A stretch of DNA of 11,090 nucleotides from Baffinella frigidus (GCA_026770585.1 MU646407.1:820956-832045), one strand, 5' to 3'. Shown: positions 1-6,856, counted from the stretch's first letter. Translations and numbers: made by a program. Notes: generated by a model from the sequence alone, not told the origin.

Positions 1-48
1 AACCCTAAACCCTAAATCATCAACCCTAAACCATAAACCATAAACCCT
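1..48 (-). repeat. Degenerate CCCTAAA telomere-type array at left end
   Basis: The first 48 bases are CCCTAAA units with drifted copies (CCATAAA, TCATCAA). The C-rich strand runs 5' to 3' from the left edge, the orientation expected at the left end of a chromosome. The array is short and degenerate, so it may be subtelomeric or interstitial rather than the chromosome terminus. Confidence 0.85.
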
Positions 49-119
49 CGTCATTGTCAGCTCTGAAGCTGACAGTAACAGTTGTCTATACCAAATGCTG
101 ACACCCTCGCCAAATCCTA
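49..119. other. Non-coding spacer with small hairpin
   Basis: This stretch holds a perfect 8-bp stem with a 4-base loop at 55-74 (TGTCAGCT, CTGA, AGCTGACA). The segment 91-117 (CCAAATGCTGACA...) resembles 1062-1090 as an imperfect direct repeat, so the two may share ancestry. No gene is visible. Confidence 0.5.
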
Positions 120-215
120 CCAGTCGTAGAAAATTCGAAGTTGACTAGACCATTGCACTGCCAGGCCGGGTATTTTTAAAAGTCAATTCACCCACAAAAT
201 TTGTCAACTTAGAAT
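120..215 (-). repeat. Decayed copy of the cloverleaf-like element (tentative)
   Basis: Read on the minus strand this segment contains, in the same order as the good copies, TATTCTCAAGTTGAC-like, GTCAACTTT-like, GAAAAGAGCCCGGTCTC-like and TGGTCTAGTC-like blocks. It lacks clear closing-stem ends and much of the internal arm pairing. I therefore treat it as a diverged fourth member. An alignment against the copies at 1988, 8397 and 9858 would settle it. Confidence 0.35.
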
Positions 216-236
216 CGAGGTACCCGTAATGGGTAC
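216..236. repeat. Short GTACCC/GGGTAC hairpin
   Basis: CGAGGTACCC followed by GTAAT and GGGTAC forms a 6-bp perfect stem (220-225 with 231-236). The CGAGGTACCC stretch matches the inner part of the GGTACCCCTG terminal repeats at 3384 and 7531. It may be a remnant of that family, directly abutting the decayed element at 120-215. Confidence 0.35.
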
Positions 237-306
237 TTCTTTACGAGGGGGCCCAAGCCCTTTGAGCCATTCCTATAGGAATCTGATTTCCCCAAAAACA
301 GGTGTC

Positions 307-578
307 CTGTTACTTTTGAACCCCTTGGATGGTTCACTTCTCTCGACGGTTCTGGATTTCTCATCACGACCTCTCCAAACCCACTCGAAGAAACATCTCG
401 AGCGGAGCACAGGAAGATGCCAAAAACTCGCCTTGTTCGTGGAACGTTGACTAAATCGGTAGGTCTGCTTATGGGCCTATGGAGCCGTACATTTCTTCAG
501 AGGGTTTGAAGAGGGCATCCTAGGCATTCCAGAACCGTCGAGAAATGTGCAATCGGCCCTCTGGGTCAAAAGTTACAG
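307..578. repeat. Foldback element with diverged ~50-bp arms
   Basis: A 16-bp block is perfectly inverted (341-356, TCTCGACGGTTCTGGA, against 528-543). Outward from it the arms remain alignable to CTGTTACTTTTGA at 307 and its inverse TCAAAAGTTACAG ending at 578. About 170 bp lies between the cores. I see no transposase-like coding and no clear target duplication. A short frame (229-450) crosses the left arm but has no protein-like composition. Confidence 0.6.
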
Positions 579-650
579 CCCTGAGCGTCCCACAGGTGTT
601 CCGACGGGCCCGCCTCGGGACCCTAAAGCTCACCGCAGCTCATTTATCTC

Positions 651-756
651 GTCCCCTGGAGAGCGTCACCTAGGGGTTCCGATGGACAAGTTTTGTGGAA
701 TTTCCAGGGCTACCACTTTGCAATAGGAACCCCCAGGTTACGCTGTCCAGGGAGAC
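651..756. repeat. 106-bp foldback element
   Basis: The left arm 651-680 (starting GTCCCCTGGAGAGCGTC) and the inverse of 726-756 match at about 27 of 31 aligned positions, with one gap. The 45-bp centre is unique. The size and structure fit a MITE or foldback remnant. No convincing target-site duplication is visible. Confidence 0.65.
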
Positions 757-1627
757 GTGTTCCTACACAAAATAGGCCGCTTGGGCTCCCTCTTCTTTAC
801 TAAACATTCGCAGGTGAGTTGACTCACACAAAAACTCCGCCCTAGCAGTGCATTGGCCTCAATTTCCATCGAAACCATCTGTGACTTGATAGATTAGATC
901 AAAACCGTCTGTGACTTGTAAAATAACTCCTGACCGTCTTAATTTGGACCCGAGGTTCTCAGCATTCGCTGGAGAGGCACACAAACACCTCTTCAGAATC
1001 AACTGCACGTGGTTTTTCAGGGACATGATTCGCACGCGCATCCTCTCGACAATTTTTTGACCAAACGCTGACAACCTCGTGGCTAAATCACCGGTTTCTG
1101 CAGAACCAGTTCCAGTCTCCGCTGATGGTGGGAGTTAGGCCCTTTAGTTCCTTCAGGTTCTTTTAGACCCTAGCGGCCCTTTAGGTTCCTCAGTTCTTTT
1201 AGGCCCTGGCATCGGGGCGCACAGCAAGAACGCCCCTCGTTGTGAGAAATTCATCTCTCCGGTGCTTTGGTGCTTTGTATTACACTCACGTCGCATCAGA
1301 ACCTACCTCGCCGATGAAAGATAGGGAAAATTCTATCTGGTACGGGTGCAGAGTGTGCATCGATCCACGCCCCCTTGGTTTGTACTTGAGGTCGCCGGAA
1401 TCCAGCGACATGTGAAACAAATCAGGGGTCCGGACAACGCGGCAGACCTCATTGTCACCTCAACCGGATTCCGACGTCCTTGGCCTAAACCGGTCAAATA
1501 CCTAAATCGGTCAACTCCCACCAGCCCTCACAGGTTGGGCTCGTGGGACTCCCTTTGTGCACAGTTGCCTATGATTGTCACTTGAACCGTGCAGCTTGCG
1601 TGGGACCAAGAAGAGCAATCTGTAGGT
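757..1627. other. Gene-poor region with minor repeats
   Basis: No convincing gene is seen. There is a 17-base direct repeat, AAACC(A/G)TCTGTGACTTG, at 872-888 and 902-918. The segment 1062-1090 is similar to 91-117. A two-unit tandem lies at 1138-1209 and a 6-bp-stem hairpin at 1319-1338. GGAATCC and its inverse pair across 1396-1471. Frames of 60-100 codons on both strands lack consistent codon bias and overlap the foldback at 1628. Confidence 0.5.
1138..1209 (+). repeat. Two-unit tandem repeat (~36 bp)
   Basis: Two adjacent units begin GGCCCTTTAG (1138 and 1175) and run through TTCTTTTAG(A/G)CCCT. They differ by small substitutions and a short indel. Confidence 0.6.
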
Positions 1628-1826
1628 AGACCACGCCAGGTCATAAGTCGGAATTTCAGATACTAGTCTTAATTTAAATTTTGTACCCGGATCCAAAAAA
1701 ATGTATTTGGATTGGACGTGGAAAGGACGAGGGATTGCTTGTTCCGAGTTCTGGGCACACTCTTGTTTGTACCGCGAAAACGAAACGTTGCGTTCTGAAA
1801 TTCCCACTAATGACCTGGCGTGGTCT
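1628..1826. repeat. 199-bp element with 32-bp terminal inverted repeats
   Basis: The left terminus 1628-1659 (AGACCACGCCAGGTCAT...) and the inverse of 1795-1826 match at 30 of 32 positions. The interior of about 135 bp is AT-richer and contains a small hairpin (ATCCAAA...TTTGGAT, about 1689-1711). It has no coding capacity for a transposase. The arrangement fits a MITE-type non-autonomous element. The flanks (TAGGT on the left, TCCGT on the right) show no clear target duplication. Confidence 0.75.
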
Positions 1827-1987
1827 TCCGTAAGAGTAGACTTGTTGGATAGGGGGACATGCCGTGGCTTGGAGCCATCCCCCCTCCACTCCTAGGCAAC
1901 TAGCGGTTCACAACCTGAGTGCCCAGGCTCGTAACCTACGACTCACACTGTCCACGCGTGGCAACGCGCTGATTTGAGAGGGAGGGA

Positions 1988-2123
1988 TTGGCTCTGCCGC
2001 AGTCGGGTTGACAGTTCTCAACTTGACGTTCCAGGGTTGTGGTACGAATCCGTCAACTTTGTAGGGAAAACGAGCCCGGTCTCACCAAATTGATGAGACC
2101 GGACACGACTGCGACAGAGCTAG
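1988..2123 (+). repeat. Cloverleaf-like foldback element, copy 1
   Basis: This is one of three good copies. The closing stem is 1988-2002 with 2109-2123 (12 of 15, ends like CTAGCTCTG). Internal arms are GTC/GAC at 2002-2012, TTGAC/GTCAA at 2023-2027 and 2052-2056 (extendable past one mismatch), and CCGGTCTCA/TGAGACCGG at 2076-2084 and 2094-2102 (perfect). It contains TGCCGCAGTCGG (1995) and GGTACGAATCC (2041), close to RNA polymerase III A- and B-box consensus at tRNA-like spacing. It could be a structured small RNA, a tRNA-derived SINE or a MITE; the sequence alone does not decide. Confidence 0.7.
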
Positions 2124-2936
2124 AGGGACTGTCCGCACGCCTCTCCCTAAAAGAGAGAGTGAAATTTCTACCGACGCTCGGCAAAAACATGATATCTGTG
2201 GGTAGGGTAGTGTACAGGGTGTAGGGTGCTGAACAGGTGCAGCCTGTACGTGTTGGGGAGGCAGGGCGTAGCCTCTCACTACAGGGGTACCTCGAATTAA
2301 AAAAAATCTGTAGGGAGGCGGGGGTATTGCAGTCCCCCTTCATTACACCTCCAGATTTATCCAGATGTACTCACCGTGGCTCCGGGGTTCCGGTTTACTA
2401 CCGGGAACCCGATGGGGAAAATCACTACACAGGAGGCGCATACAGTAATAGTGAGGCAAATGCTGGTAATGGGAAGGCAACCACTAGTGATGGTTCGCTG
2501 TCGAGCCAAAGAAGCACCTGTTTAAAAGCGAGGTCCAGAATCTGGTCCAGAATCTGGACCTGGCTTTTTCATTTTAAAAGTCCATTTCCTGAAGGATTCA
2601 GGGGAAAGTTTTTCAAACCCTTTAAAATTGTGAACCGTCCTCGCTCGGCAGTGGAAGCTCAGACGACCAGGCTGGGTGCGGTGAACCTCGCACCTCCACA
2701 CAGTAGGCTTCGGGGGTTTCGTTGGGGCCGGAATTCCAGGTGTGATGTGACCAATTTGCATTAGAAAAATCCTTCAAGTTAATCTCCTTCAGGCAAGTTG
2801 ACTTTTGATGAAAGATTCGTAGTCCACCGTGTGGTGACGACACTCCTTGCTGTCCTGCCATGGAATAGTGAGGTAAGGAGGTATGTGAAGAGTCGCCCCA
2901 GTTGGCTCAAAGCTGGCTACTTACGGCTACTGAGTG
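2124..2936. other. Region without a convincing gene
   Basis: Contents are a lone CAGGGGTACCTCG end at 2282, a hairpin at about 2386-2410 (GGGTTCCGG/CCGGGAACCC with one bulge) and a tandem CCAGAATCTGG pair near 2534-2560. A plus-strand frame is open from 2225 to a TAG at 2762-2764, about 180 codons, but it has no in-frame ATG. It could be a decayed coding segment or an internal exon, and I found no strong flanking splice sites. Confidence 0.4.
2280..2294 (+). repeat. Solo TA-CAGGGGTACCTCG terminal repeat
   Basis: TA followed by CAGGGGTACCTCG is identical to the left terminus of the complete element at 3267-3384, including the flanking TA. No inverse partner is found in the next several hundred bases, so this appears to be a truncated copy. 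Confidence 0.55.
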
Positions 2937-3115
2937 GATCTAATCGCGGCGAGTATTTTAACAAAATACGATTTCGGGGATCTCCGATTCGATTTGCAAC
3001 GAAAATTACTACACGGACGTGACCATTTTAAAAAGTACAGACAGATCGTGTGGTAATTTTCGCTGAAAATACTTTTCAAATCGTATTTTGTCAAAATACT
3101 CGCCCGGATGAGATC
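2937..3115. repeat. 179-bp foldback element with long arms
   Basis: The left arm 2937-3015 (GATCTAATCGCGGCGAGTAT...) and the inverse of 3047-3115 align along most of their length. Outer and inner blocks (GCGAGTATTTT.ACAAAATACG and CGAAAATTAC.ACACG) are nearly identical, while a middle block has diverged and differs in length. Only about 31 bp separates the arms, so the element can fold almost entirely. No coding is seen. Confidence 0.7.
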
Positions 3116-3162
3116 TGGCATATACATTTGGCCTGAGAAACCTCTCCCTGGGTTCATGGCAC

Positions 3163-3214
3163 AGGGTTTAGGGTTTAGGGCTGGGGGTTTAGGGTGTAGG
3201 GTGTAGGGTTTAGG
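3163..3214 (+). repeat. Short TTTAGGG telomere-type array
   Basis: Several TTTAGGG units with GTGTAGGG variants lie on the plus strand, the opposite orientation to the array at the left end. It sits about 50 bp left of the TA-flanked element at 3267. Confidence 0.85.
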
Positions 3215-3266
3215 TCTCTCCGTTTCTGATCTCTCTATCTGTTTGTTGTGATCAGGCGATGCTTGT

Positions 3267-3384
3267 ACAGGGGTACCTCGATCATAAGGAGACGCAACCC
3301 CCTAGGACCCTACAGTAGGCCCATCTACGGCCCTACGGCAGTCCTAGGGGGGCGCGCGGCTCCTTATGAGCGAGGTACCCCTGT
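3267..3384. mobile_element. MITE-like element, TA-flanked CAGGGGTACC family
   Basis: Terminal inverted repeats 3267-3291 and 3360-3384 match at 24 of 25 positions (ACAGGGGTACCTCG..., inverse at right). Both CAGGGG ends are preceded or followed by TA, consistent with a TA target duplication as made by Tc1/mariner-type transposases. Inside is a second inverted pair CCCCCTAGGA/TCCTAGGGGG and a CCTACAGTAGG palindrome (3309-3319). At 118 bp it is non-autonomous. Related pieces occur at 2282, 7471-7572 and 8559-8578. Confidence 0.75.
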
Positions 3385-3611
3385 AGCGTCGTCCAAAGAG
3401 CGGATCTCGCCGGAGGACTTCCTGTCCTCTGACGTTCGGAGTGCTGGGGGGGGAGACAGTGTTTTTAGTTCGAGCACGACCGCGCACGAGCCAGGAGGCG
3501 AGATGGAAGGAGGCAAGGGGCCCTAGGCCCGAGCGCTCCAACATGACAAGGTTGTCGGCTGACGCCCAGGTCTGTAGTAGAGATATTCATTGATTGCAAC
3601 ATACCCGGCTT

Positions 3612-3612
<1 letters not shown>
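3385..3612. other. Spacer without recognisable features
   Basis: This is GC-rich unique sequence. Short frames on both strands have no consistent coding character, and I see no repeat other than the flanking elements. Confidence 0.4.
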
Positions 3613-3661
<49 letters not shown>

Positions 3662-3680
3662 ACACACATACATACACACA
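3613..3680. repeat. (CA)n microsatellite
   Basis: A pure CA run (about 3613-3656) is followed by interrupted CATA/CACA units to 3680. Frames reading Thr-His or Val-Cys across it are artefacts of the repeat. Confidence 0.97.
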
Positions 3681-3797
3681 GGCTACTTCATAGCCAACTA
3701 CGTGGCAGGCCTAGCCGGAGCAGTGCTTTGTCGTAGAAGAGAAGCGCAAGGTTTTTCTGGAGAGGGTAACCGCGAAAACCTCAAATTCTGCTTGCGT

Positions 3798-4215
3798 GTT
3801 TAGTGCTTAGTGTTAAAGGTTAAGAATTAAGGGCTTGGGGTGTAGTATTTAGTGTTTAGTATATAGAGTTTGGTTTTTAGGGTTTGGGGTTTAGGGTTTA
3901 GGGTTTGGGGTTTAGGGTTTAGGGTTTTGGGATTTAGGGTTTAGGGTTTAGGGTTTAAGGATTAGGGTTCAGAGTTTAGAGTTTAGGGTTTAGGGTTTAT
4001 GGTTTTGGGTTTAGGGTTTAGGGTTTAGGGTTTAGGGTTTAGGATTTGGGGTTTAGGGTTTAGGGTTTCGGGATTAGGGTTGAGTGGTTGGGGGTTGGGG
4101 ATTATGGCTTAGGGTTTAGGGGTTTTAGTTGAGGGTTGATGGTTTAGGGTTCAGGGTTTAGGGTGTATGGTTTGGGGTTTAGGGTTCAGGGTTTCGGGAT
4201 TAAGGTTGAGGGTTT
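3798..4215 (+). repeat. Degenerate TTTAGGG array (~0.4 kb)
   Basis: The plus strand carries dozens of TTTAGGG units. The left edge is highly drifted (TTTAGTG, TTAAGGG), the core (about 3890-4080) is fairly pure, and the right edge drifts again (TTGAGGG, TTCAGGG). Decay toward the edges suggests an old interstitial array rather than a fresh telomere. Confidence 0.92.
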
Positions 4216-4360
4216 CTACGCAAATGCCCTTTATTGGTTACTCAAACTGAAGGTCACGCACCGCCTTTACTGGTTCCTATGCTCCTTGGATCAGCCCAAC
4301 ATTGAGTATCCCCTGTATTTTAGGACCCTCCGCAGCAGCTGTCTATCTCTGCCCGAGTAA
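4216..4360 (+). other. Possible coding remnant right of the array
   Basis: The plus-strand frame running out of the telomere-type array ends at TAA 4358-4360. After the array it has ordinary amino-acid variety, with a doubled motif LYW(L/F)L from a short imperfect DNA repeat (about 4227 and 4263). No family is recognised and no start lies outside the array, so chance is quite possible. An inverted pair GCTCGCCA/TGGCGAGC at 4367-4374 and 4429-4436 follows. Confidence 0.2.
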
Positions 4361-4445
4361 ATGTGTGCTCGCCAAAAACGCATTTAGAGCGGGAACTCCA
4401 GGACAAAAGAGCAAACAAACTACGTGTGTGGCGAGCCCAGCTTTA

Positions 4446-4552
4446 CTCAGGAAGAGCCAGACTGTGTCCCTCTGGGGATAATACCCCACGTAGAGCCGGA
4501 GCGACTTTACCTGTGGTATTATCCCCAGAGTCCCCGCCGCATGCTTCCTGAG
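4446..4552. repeat. 107-bp nested inverted repeat
   Basis: The outer pair CTCAGGAAG (4446-4454) and CTTCCTGAG (4544-4552) encloses a perfect 16-bp pair, CTCTGGGGATAATACC (4470-4485) and its inverse (4515-4530). Spacers of 15 and 13 bases separate outer from inner arms, and the loop is 29 bases. It reads as a small foldback element, or a stem-loop if transcribed. Confidence 0.7.
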
Positions 4553-4601
4553 AGCTCCCCGGACGACTGATCTTGTATATGTATTGACACATGCGCACAC
4601 T

Positions 4602-4877
4602 GAATCTCTTTCTCTCTACAGACACTCTGCCCCGCGCGCCCGCGGCGCTGGCAAACGCTCCGCCTCACGCCTCCACCTCACGCTTCGTCGGTCGGACTCA
4701 CTGGAGTGCTGGTGCAGCGATCTCGGAGTGCGGTGGGACGGATCTTTCGTTGTAGCCGCAGCGGTGGCAGCGGCGGTGGAGTTCGCGGGGCAAGCAGCAT
4801 TCGGTTTGAGTTGCAAGACGAGCTTCGAGAAACTTTCGTCTTCTACCTGCGATAGAAAGTGCATCGAGACGCACTAA
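4602..4877 (+). CDS. Doubtful exon-like segment after a 3' splice-like site
   Basis: A pyrimidine tract ending CTTTCTCTCTACAG (AG at 4620-4621) looks like a 3' splice acceptor. The frame through it stays open to TAA at 4875-4877, with about 85 codons after the AG. It includes an alanine/valine-rich stretch (VVAAAVAAAVEFAG), and its C-terminal part contains several cysteines. The frame two bases later also holds a protein-like patch, so the correct frame is uncertain. No family is recognised. It could be a chance open frame. Confidence 0.2.
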   Translation, partial: ESLSLYRHSAPRARGAGKRSASRLHLTLRRSDSLECWCSDLGVRWDGSFVVAAAVAAAVEFAGQAAFGLSCKTSFEKLSSSTCDRKCIETH

Positions 4878-4892
4878 GCCAGCGAGCGGCGG

Positions 4893-4997
4893 ATGACTCC
4901 GTTGCCCATCAGCGTCCGTGGGGAGCGTCTTTTGGAATGACTCCGTTGCCCAGCAGCGTCCGTGGGAGCGTTGCCAGGAAGCGTCCGTGGGCAGCGT
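4893..4997 (+). repeat. Imperfect tandem repeat (44-bp unit)
   Basis: ATGACTCCGTTGCCCA followed by (T/G)CAGCGTCCGTGGG occurs at 4893 and 4937. A third partial GCGTCCGTGGG.AGCG is at 4981. Confidence 0.65.
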
Positions 4998-5058
4998 CGT
5001 TCGATTGTAAGACAGTCGCGATTAGCACAGTCGCTTCACGTTACAAGAATTTTACAAC

Positions 5059-5197
5059 AGGGGGTGCGTGCATCCGTATCCTTGATGTCCATCAATGAAC
5101 TAAATGACTGTCTAAAAATCGATTTGCCCGCTCCACGGACGCACGGAACGGACGCACCAGAGTCGCATCAGGCAAGCCTCGGATGCACGCACCCCCT
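5059..5197. repeat. 139-bp element with 18-bp perfect inverted ends
   Basis: AGGGGGTGCGTGCATCCG (5059-5076) is perfectly inverted at 5180-5197. Weak similarity continues outward (TTCACGTTAC on the left, inverse of CGTACGTGAA on the right). A separate GACAGTC/GACTGTC pair (5011 and 5106) straddles the left end. It overlaps the start of the frame at 5085-5552. Confidence 0.65.
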
Positions 5198-5552
5198 CGT
5201 ACGTGAAAAAAACGGATGCGACCCACGAATGCACATTTGCTGCAGATCACGACCTTCTTACGCCCACGCCAGGTCACGGGTTTCTTTTTCACACACTCGT
5301 GCCGAGTCGTGCGCGCTAAATGTGTTTGGGTGGCTCATCGTGGTAATATCGTGGTACGAGCTCGTATTACATATTTTTTATAATCCGGACGTGCTCCGCC
5401 CACAAAGAGATCCAATTCCCATCACTTTTGACGTGTTTCCCGGTAAAATTAACTTTACTCGAACCAATTATGTTTTTACTACCGATCCGCTGTTATGTTT
5501 TTTACTACCACCAGCAATCCTGAGCGGCTTATATACATGTCTGGCCAGGTAG
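5085..5552 (+). CDS. Hypothetical 155-residue reading frame, doubtful
   Basis: From ATG 5085 the frame is open to TAG 5550-5552 (155 residues). A hydrophobic stretch at about residues 78-98 (FGWLIVVISWYELVL) and another near 136-152 could be membrane segments. The N-terminal third overlaps the inverted repeat at 5059-5197, so that part is probably not conserved coding. A minus-strand frame with equally ordinary composition overlaps the C-terminal end (5468-5715). No family is recognised. A frame of this length arises by chance often enough in 11 kb that I stay cautious. Confidence 0.22.
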   Translation: MSINELNDCLKIDLPAPRTHGTDAPESHQASLGCTHPLVREKNGCDPRMHICCRSRPSYAHARSRVSFSHTRAESCALNVFGWLIVVISWYELVLHIFYNPDVLRPQRDPIPITFDVFPGKINFTRTNYVFTTDPLLCFLLPPAILSGLYTCLAR

Positions 5553-5867
5553 TAATTTTCAGGCAAAATGAGGAAATCTCCACGTATCTCCTTACAATTG
5601 GCCTGGTACTCTCCCGGACGCGACATGTAAAATTCGTCAGATAAAGCAGTCATCGCCGTCAAATTAAAGATCACAGTCTTTCTATTTGTGTGTCCATCGC
5701 ATGTCACGAATATTTACAATAGTATTACTTTTTACAAGTAGAGGCTCGAAACCCGCTCCGGGCACCCCATAAAAGCCGCTAGTGGTTGCTGGTGGTACCG
5801 TTGATACATAGACTCAGGGTTGGTTGGCTCAACGGATTTTCATTCATCACATCCACCGATGTGATGA
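5198..5867. other. Region between foldbacks; two conflicting frames
   Basis: Besides the two doubtful frames, this interval contains the 12-bp palindrome TACGAGCTCGTA (5354-5365), flanked by GTAAT/ATTAC to form a longer hairpin. It also holds two ATGTTTTTACTAC-type motifs near 5469 and 5493. The same palindrome and motif recur in the tandem repeat at 6091-6204, linking the two areas. Confidence 0.45.
5468..5715 (-). CDS. Minus-strand exon-like frame, doubtful
   Basis: The minus strand is open from just after a TAA at about 5714-5716 to a stop at 5468, about 80 codons. Composition is balanced (D, E, K, N, Y all present, e.g. DEFYMSRPGEYQANCKEIRG). There is no ATG at the beginning, so as a gene it would need to be an internal or terminal exon. 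The tail uses the recurring ATGTTTTTACTAC motif read antisense (VVKT). No family is recognised. Confidence 0.18.
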
Positions 5868-6027
5868 GGCGCATCGTACGAGCGTACGAGCGTACGCTCG
5901 TACCATGCGCCGCCGCCGCCACAGCGCTCTCGCGTGTCGCCTCCCAGAGGCGCATCGTACGAGCGTACGCTCGTATGATACGCTCGTACTTCGTACGATG
6001 CGCCTCTGGGAGGCGACACGCGAGAGC
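5868..6027. repeat. CGTACG-rich compound snap-back hairpin
   Basis: Two 37-bp arms, 5926-5962 and 5991-6027, are perfect inverses (GCTCTCGCGTGTCGCCTCCC... on the left). The 28-base loop is itself built of AGCGTACGCT-type palindromes. To the left, GGCGCAT...ATGCGCC (about 5869-5911) forms a second hairpin of the same words. Perfect arms imply recent origin or active homogenisation. The piece CCATGCGCCGCCGCC... between the two hairpins recurs in the gene-like region at about 6959-6983. Confidence 0.8.
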
Positions 6028-6090
6028 AGAAAGATGTTCTACGACTCGTAGAGAGTCACCTACCTTATGAGTACCCAGAGTCATATCACC

Positions 6091-6204
6091 TACGAGATAT
6101 GTTTTTACTACTCGTACCAATGTTTTTACTACGAGCTCGTACCGACCTGGTACGAGATATGTTTTTACTACCAATGTTTTTACTACGAGCTCGTACCGAC
6201 CTGG
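6091..6204 (+). repeat. Two-unit tandem repeat (60 and 54 bp) upstream of gene-like frame
   Basis: Units 6091-6150 and 6151-6204 each begin TACGAGATATGTTTTTACTA and end TACGAGCTCGTACCGACCTGG. The first has six extra bases after the first TTTTTACTAC. Each unit contains the palindrome TACGAGCTCGTA and the near-palindrome GTACC-GACCT-GGTAC. The position just upstream of the ATG at 6261 would suit cis-regulatory sites, but that is inference only. Confidence 0.7.
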
Positions 6205-6260
6205 TACGCCAAGGGTCTAGAATTCGAGGATCCCAGAATCAACGCGCTAGCACGCACACC

Positions 6261-6560
6261 ATGGACCACCACACCATGCAAGAATGCGACGAGATCCTCA
6301 CCTGCATCAACGACGTGCGCCGCATTGTCGCCTCCCCCTCCTCCTCCTCGACCATTTCCGCATCGACGATGGGGATGATAGATGATTTAGAGAAGAAAAT
6401 TAAACAAAATTTCCTGGAAAGGGTTGCCGAGCAACACGAGCAAGAGGTCCTCGCCCACAAGGCGGACATCTGCTCCGAGCAACACGAGCAAGAGGTCCTC
6501 GCCCACAAGGCGGACGTCTGCTCCCCAACAGCTGCGCGCAGCCCTTCCTCCTCCCGCTGA
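6261..6560 (+). CDS. Hypothetical protein with 16-residue tandem repeats, N-terminal part
   Basis: This is the best coding candidate in the window. ATG 6261 sits in a strong eukaryotic start context (ACACCATGG), and codons are markedly G/C-ending, unlike the flanks. The 99-residue product has a short acidic/Cys start (ECDEILTC), a serine run at about 28-33, a charged stretch likely to be helical (DDLEKKIKQNFLERV), then two copies of EQHEQEVLAHKADVCS (6429-6476, 6477-6524). The frame leaves the repeats into PTAARSPSSSR and stops at 6558-6560. The stop follows a duplication junction, so the protein was probably longer originally. I recognise no family. Confidence 0.45.
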   Translation: MDHHTMQECDEILTCINDVRRIVASPSSSSTISASTMGMIDDLEKKIKQNFLERVAEQHEQEVLAHKADICSEQHEQEVLAHKADVCSPTAARSPSSSR

Positions 6561-6856
6561 CACTGCGACCGCCGATGGTCGGTCCCGCAAGGAGGGGACT
6601 CGACCGTCCACTTGCTGCCGAGCAACACGAGCAAGAGGTCCTCGCCAACAAGGCGGACGTCTGCTCCGAGCAACACGAGCAAGAGGTCCTCGCCCACAAG
6701 GTGGACTTCTGCTCCGAGCAACACGAGCAAGAGGTCCTCGCCCACAAGGCGGACGTCTGCTCCCCAACAGCTGCGCGCAGCCCTTCCTTCTCCCGCTGAC
6801 ACTGCGACCGCCGATGGTCGGTCCCGCAAGAAGGGGAGTCGACCGTCCACTTGCTG
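6429..6856 (+). repeat. 48-bp minisatellite inside a 239-bp duplication
   Basis: Five 48-bp units lie at 6429, 6477, 6620, 6668 and 6716, each beginning GAGCAACACGAGCAAGAGG. After unit 2 and unit 5 comes the same spacer (6525-6619 and 6764-6856), beginning CCAACAGCTGCGCGCAG. Units differ by single substitutions (for example AACAAGG for CACAAGG in unit 3). The order is two units, spacer, three units, spacer. Confidence 0.92.

Noticed and set aside
229-450. 73-codon plus-strand frame as a gene.
   Set aside because: It overlaps the left arm of the foldback at 307-578, has no codon bias, and is of chance length.
1333-1895. Several 60-98 codon frames on both strands.
   Set aside because: They overlap each other and the 199-bp inverted-repeat element. 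None has consistent composition or recognisable motifs.
1988-2123. A canonical tRNA gene in cloverleaf copy 1.
   Set aside because: The element is 136 bp, the arm lengths do not fit a tRNA, there is no 7-bp acceptor stem with anticodon loop at the right spacing, and no T-run terminator is close by.
3248-3526. 92-codon plus-strand frame.
   Set aside because: It reads through the whole MITE-like element at 3267-3384, so most of its sequence is transposon ends.
3465-3803. Poly Val-Cys and Thr-His frames around 3600-3680.
   Set aside because: They are translations of the (CA)n microsatellite.
6429-6763. Regular 48-bp repeats considered as a CRISPR array.
   Set aside because: The units are directly adjacent with no unique spacers, translate as a clean 16-residue repeat, and the context is eukaryotic.
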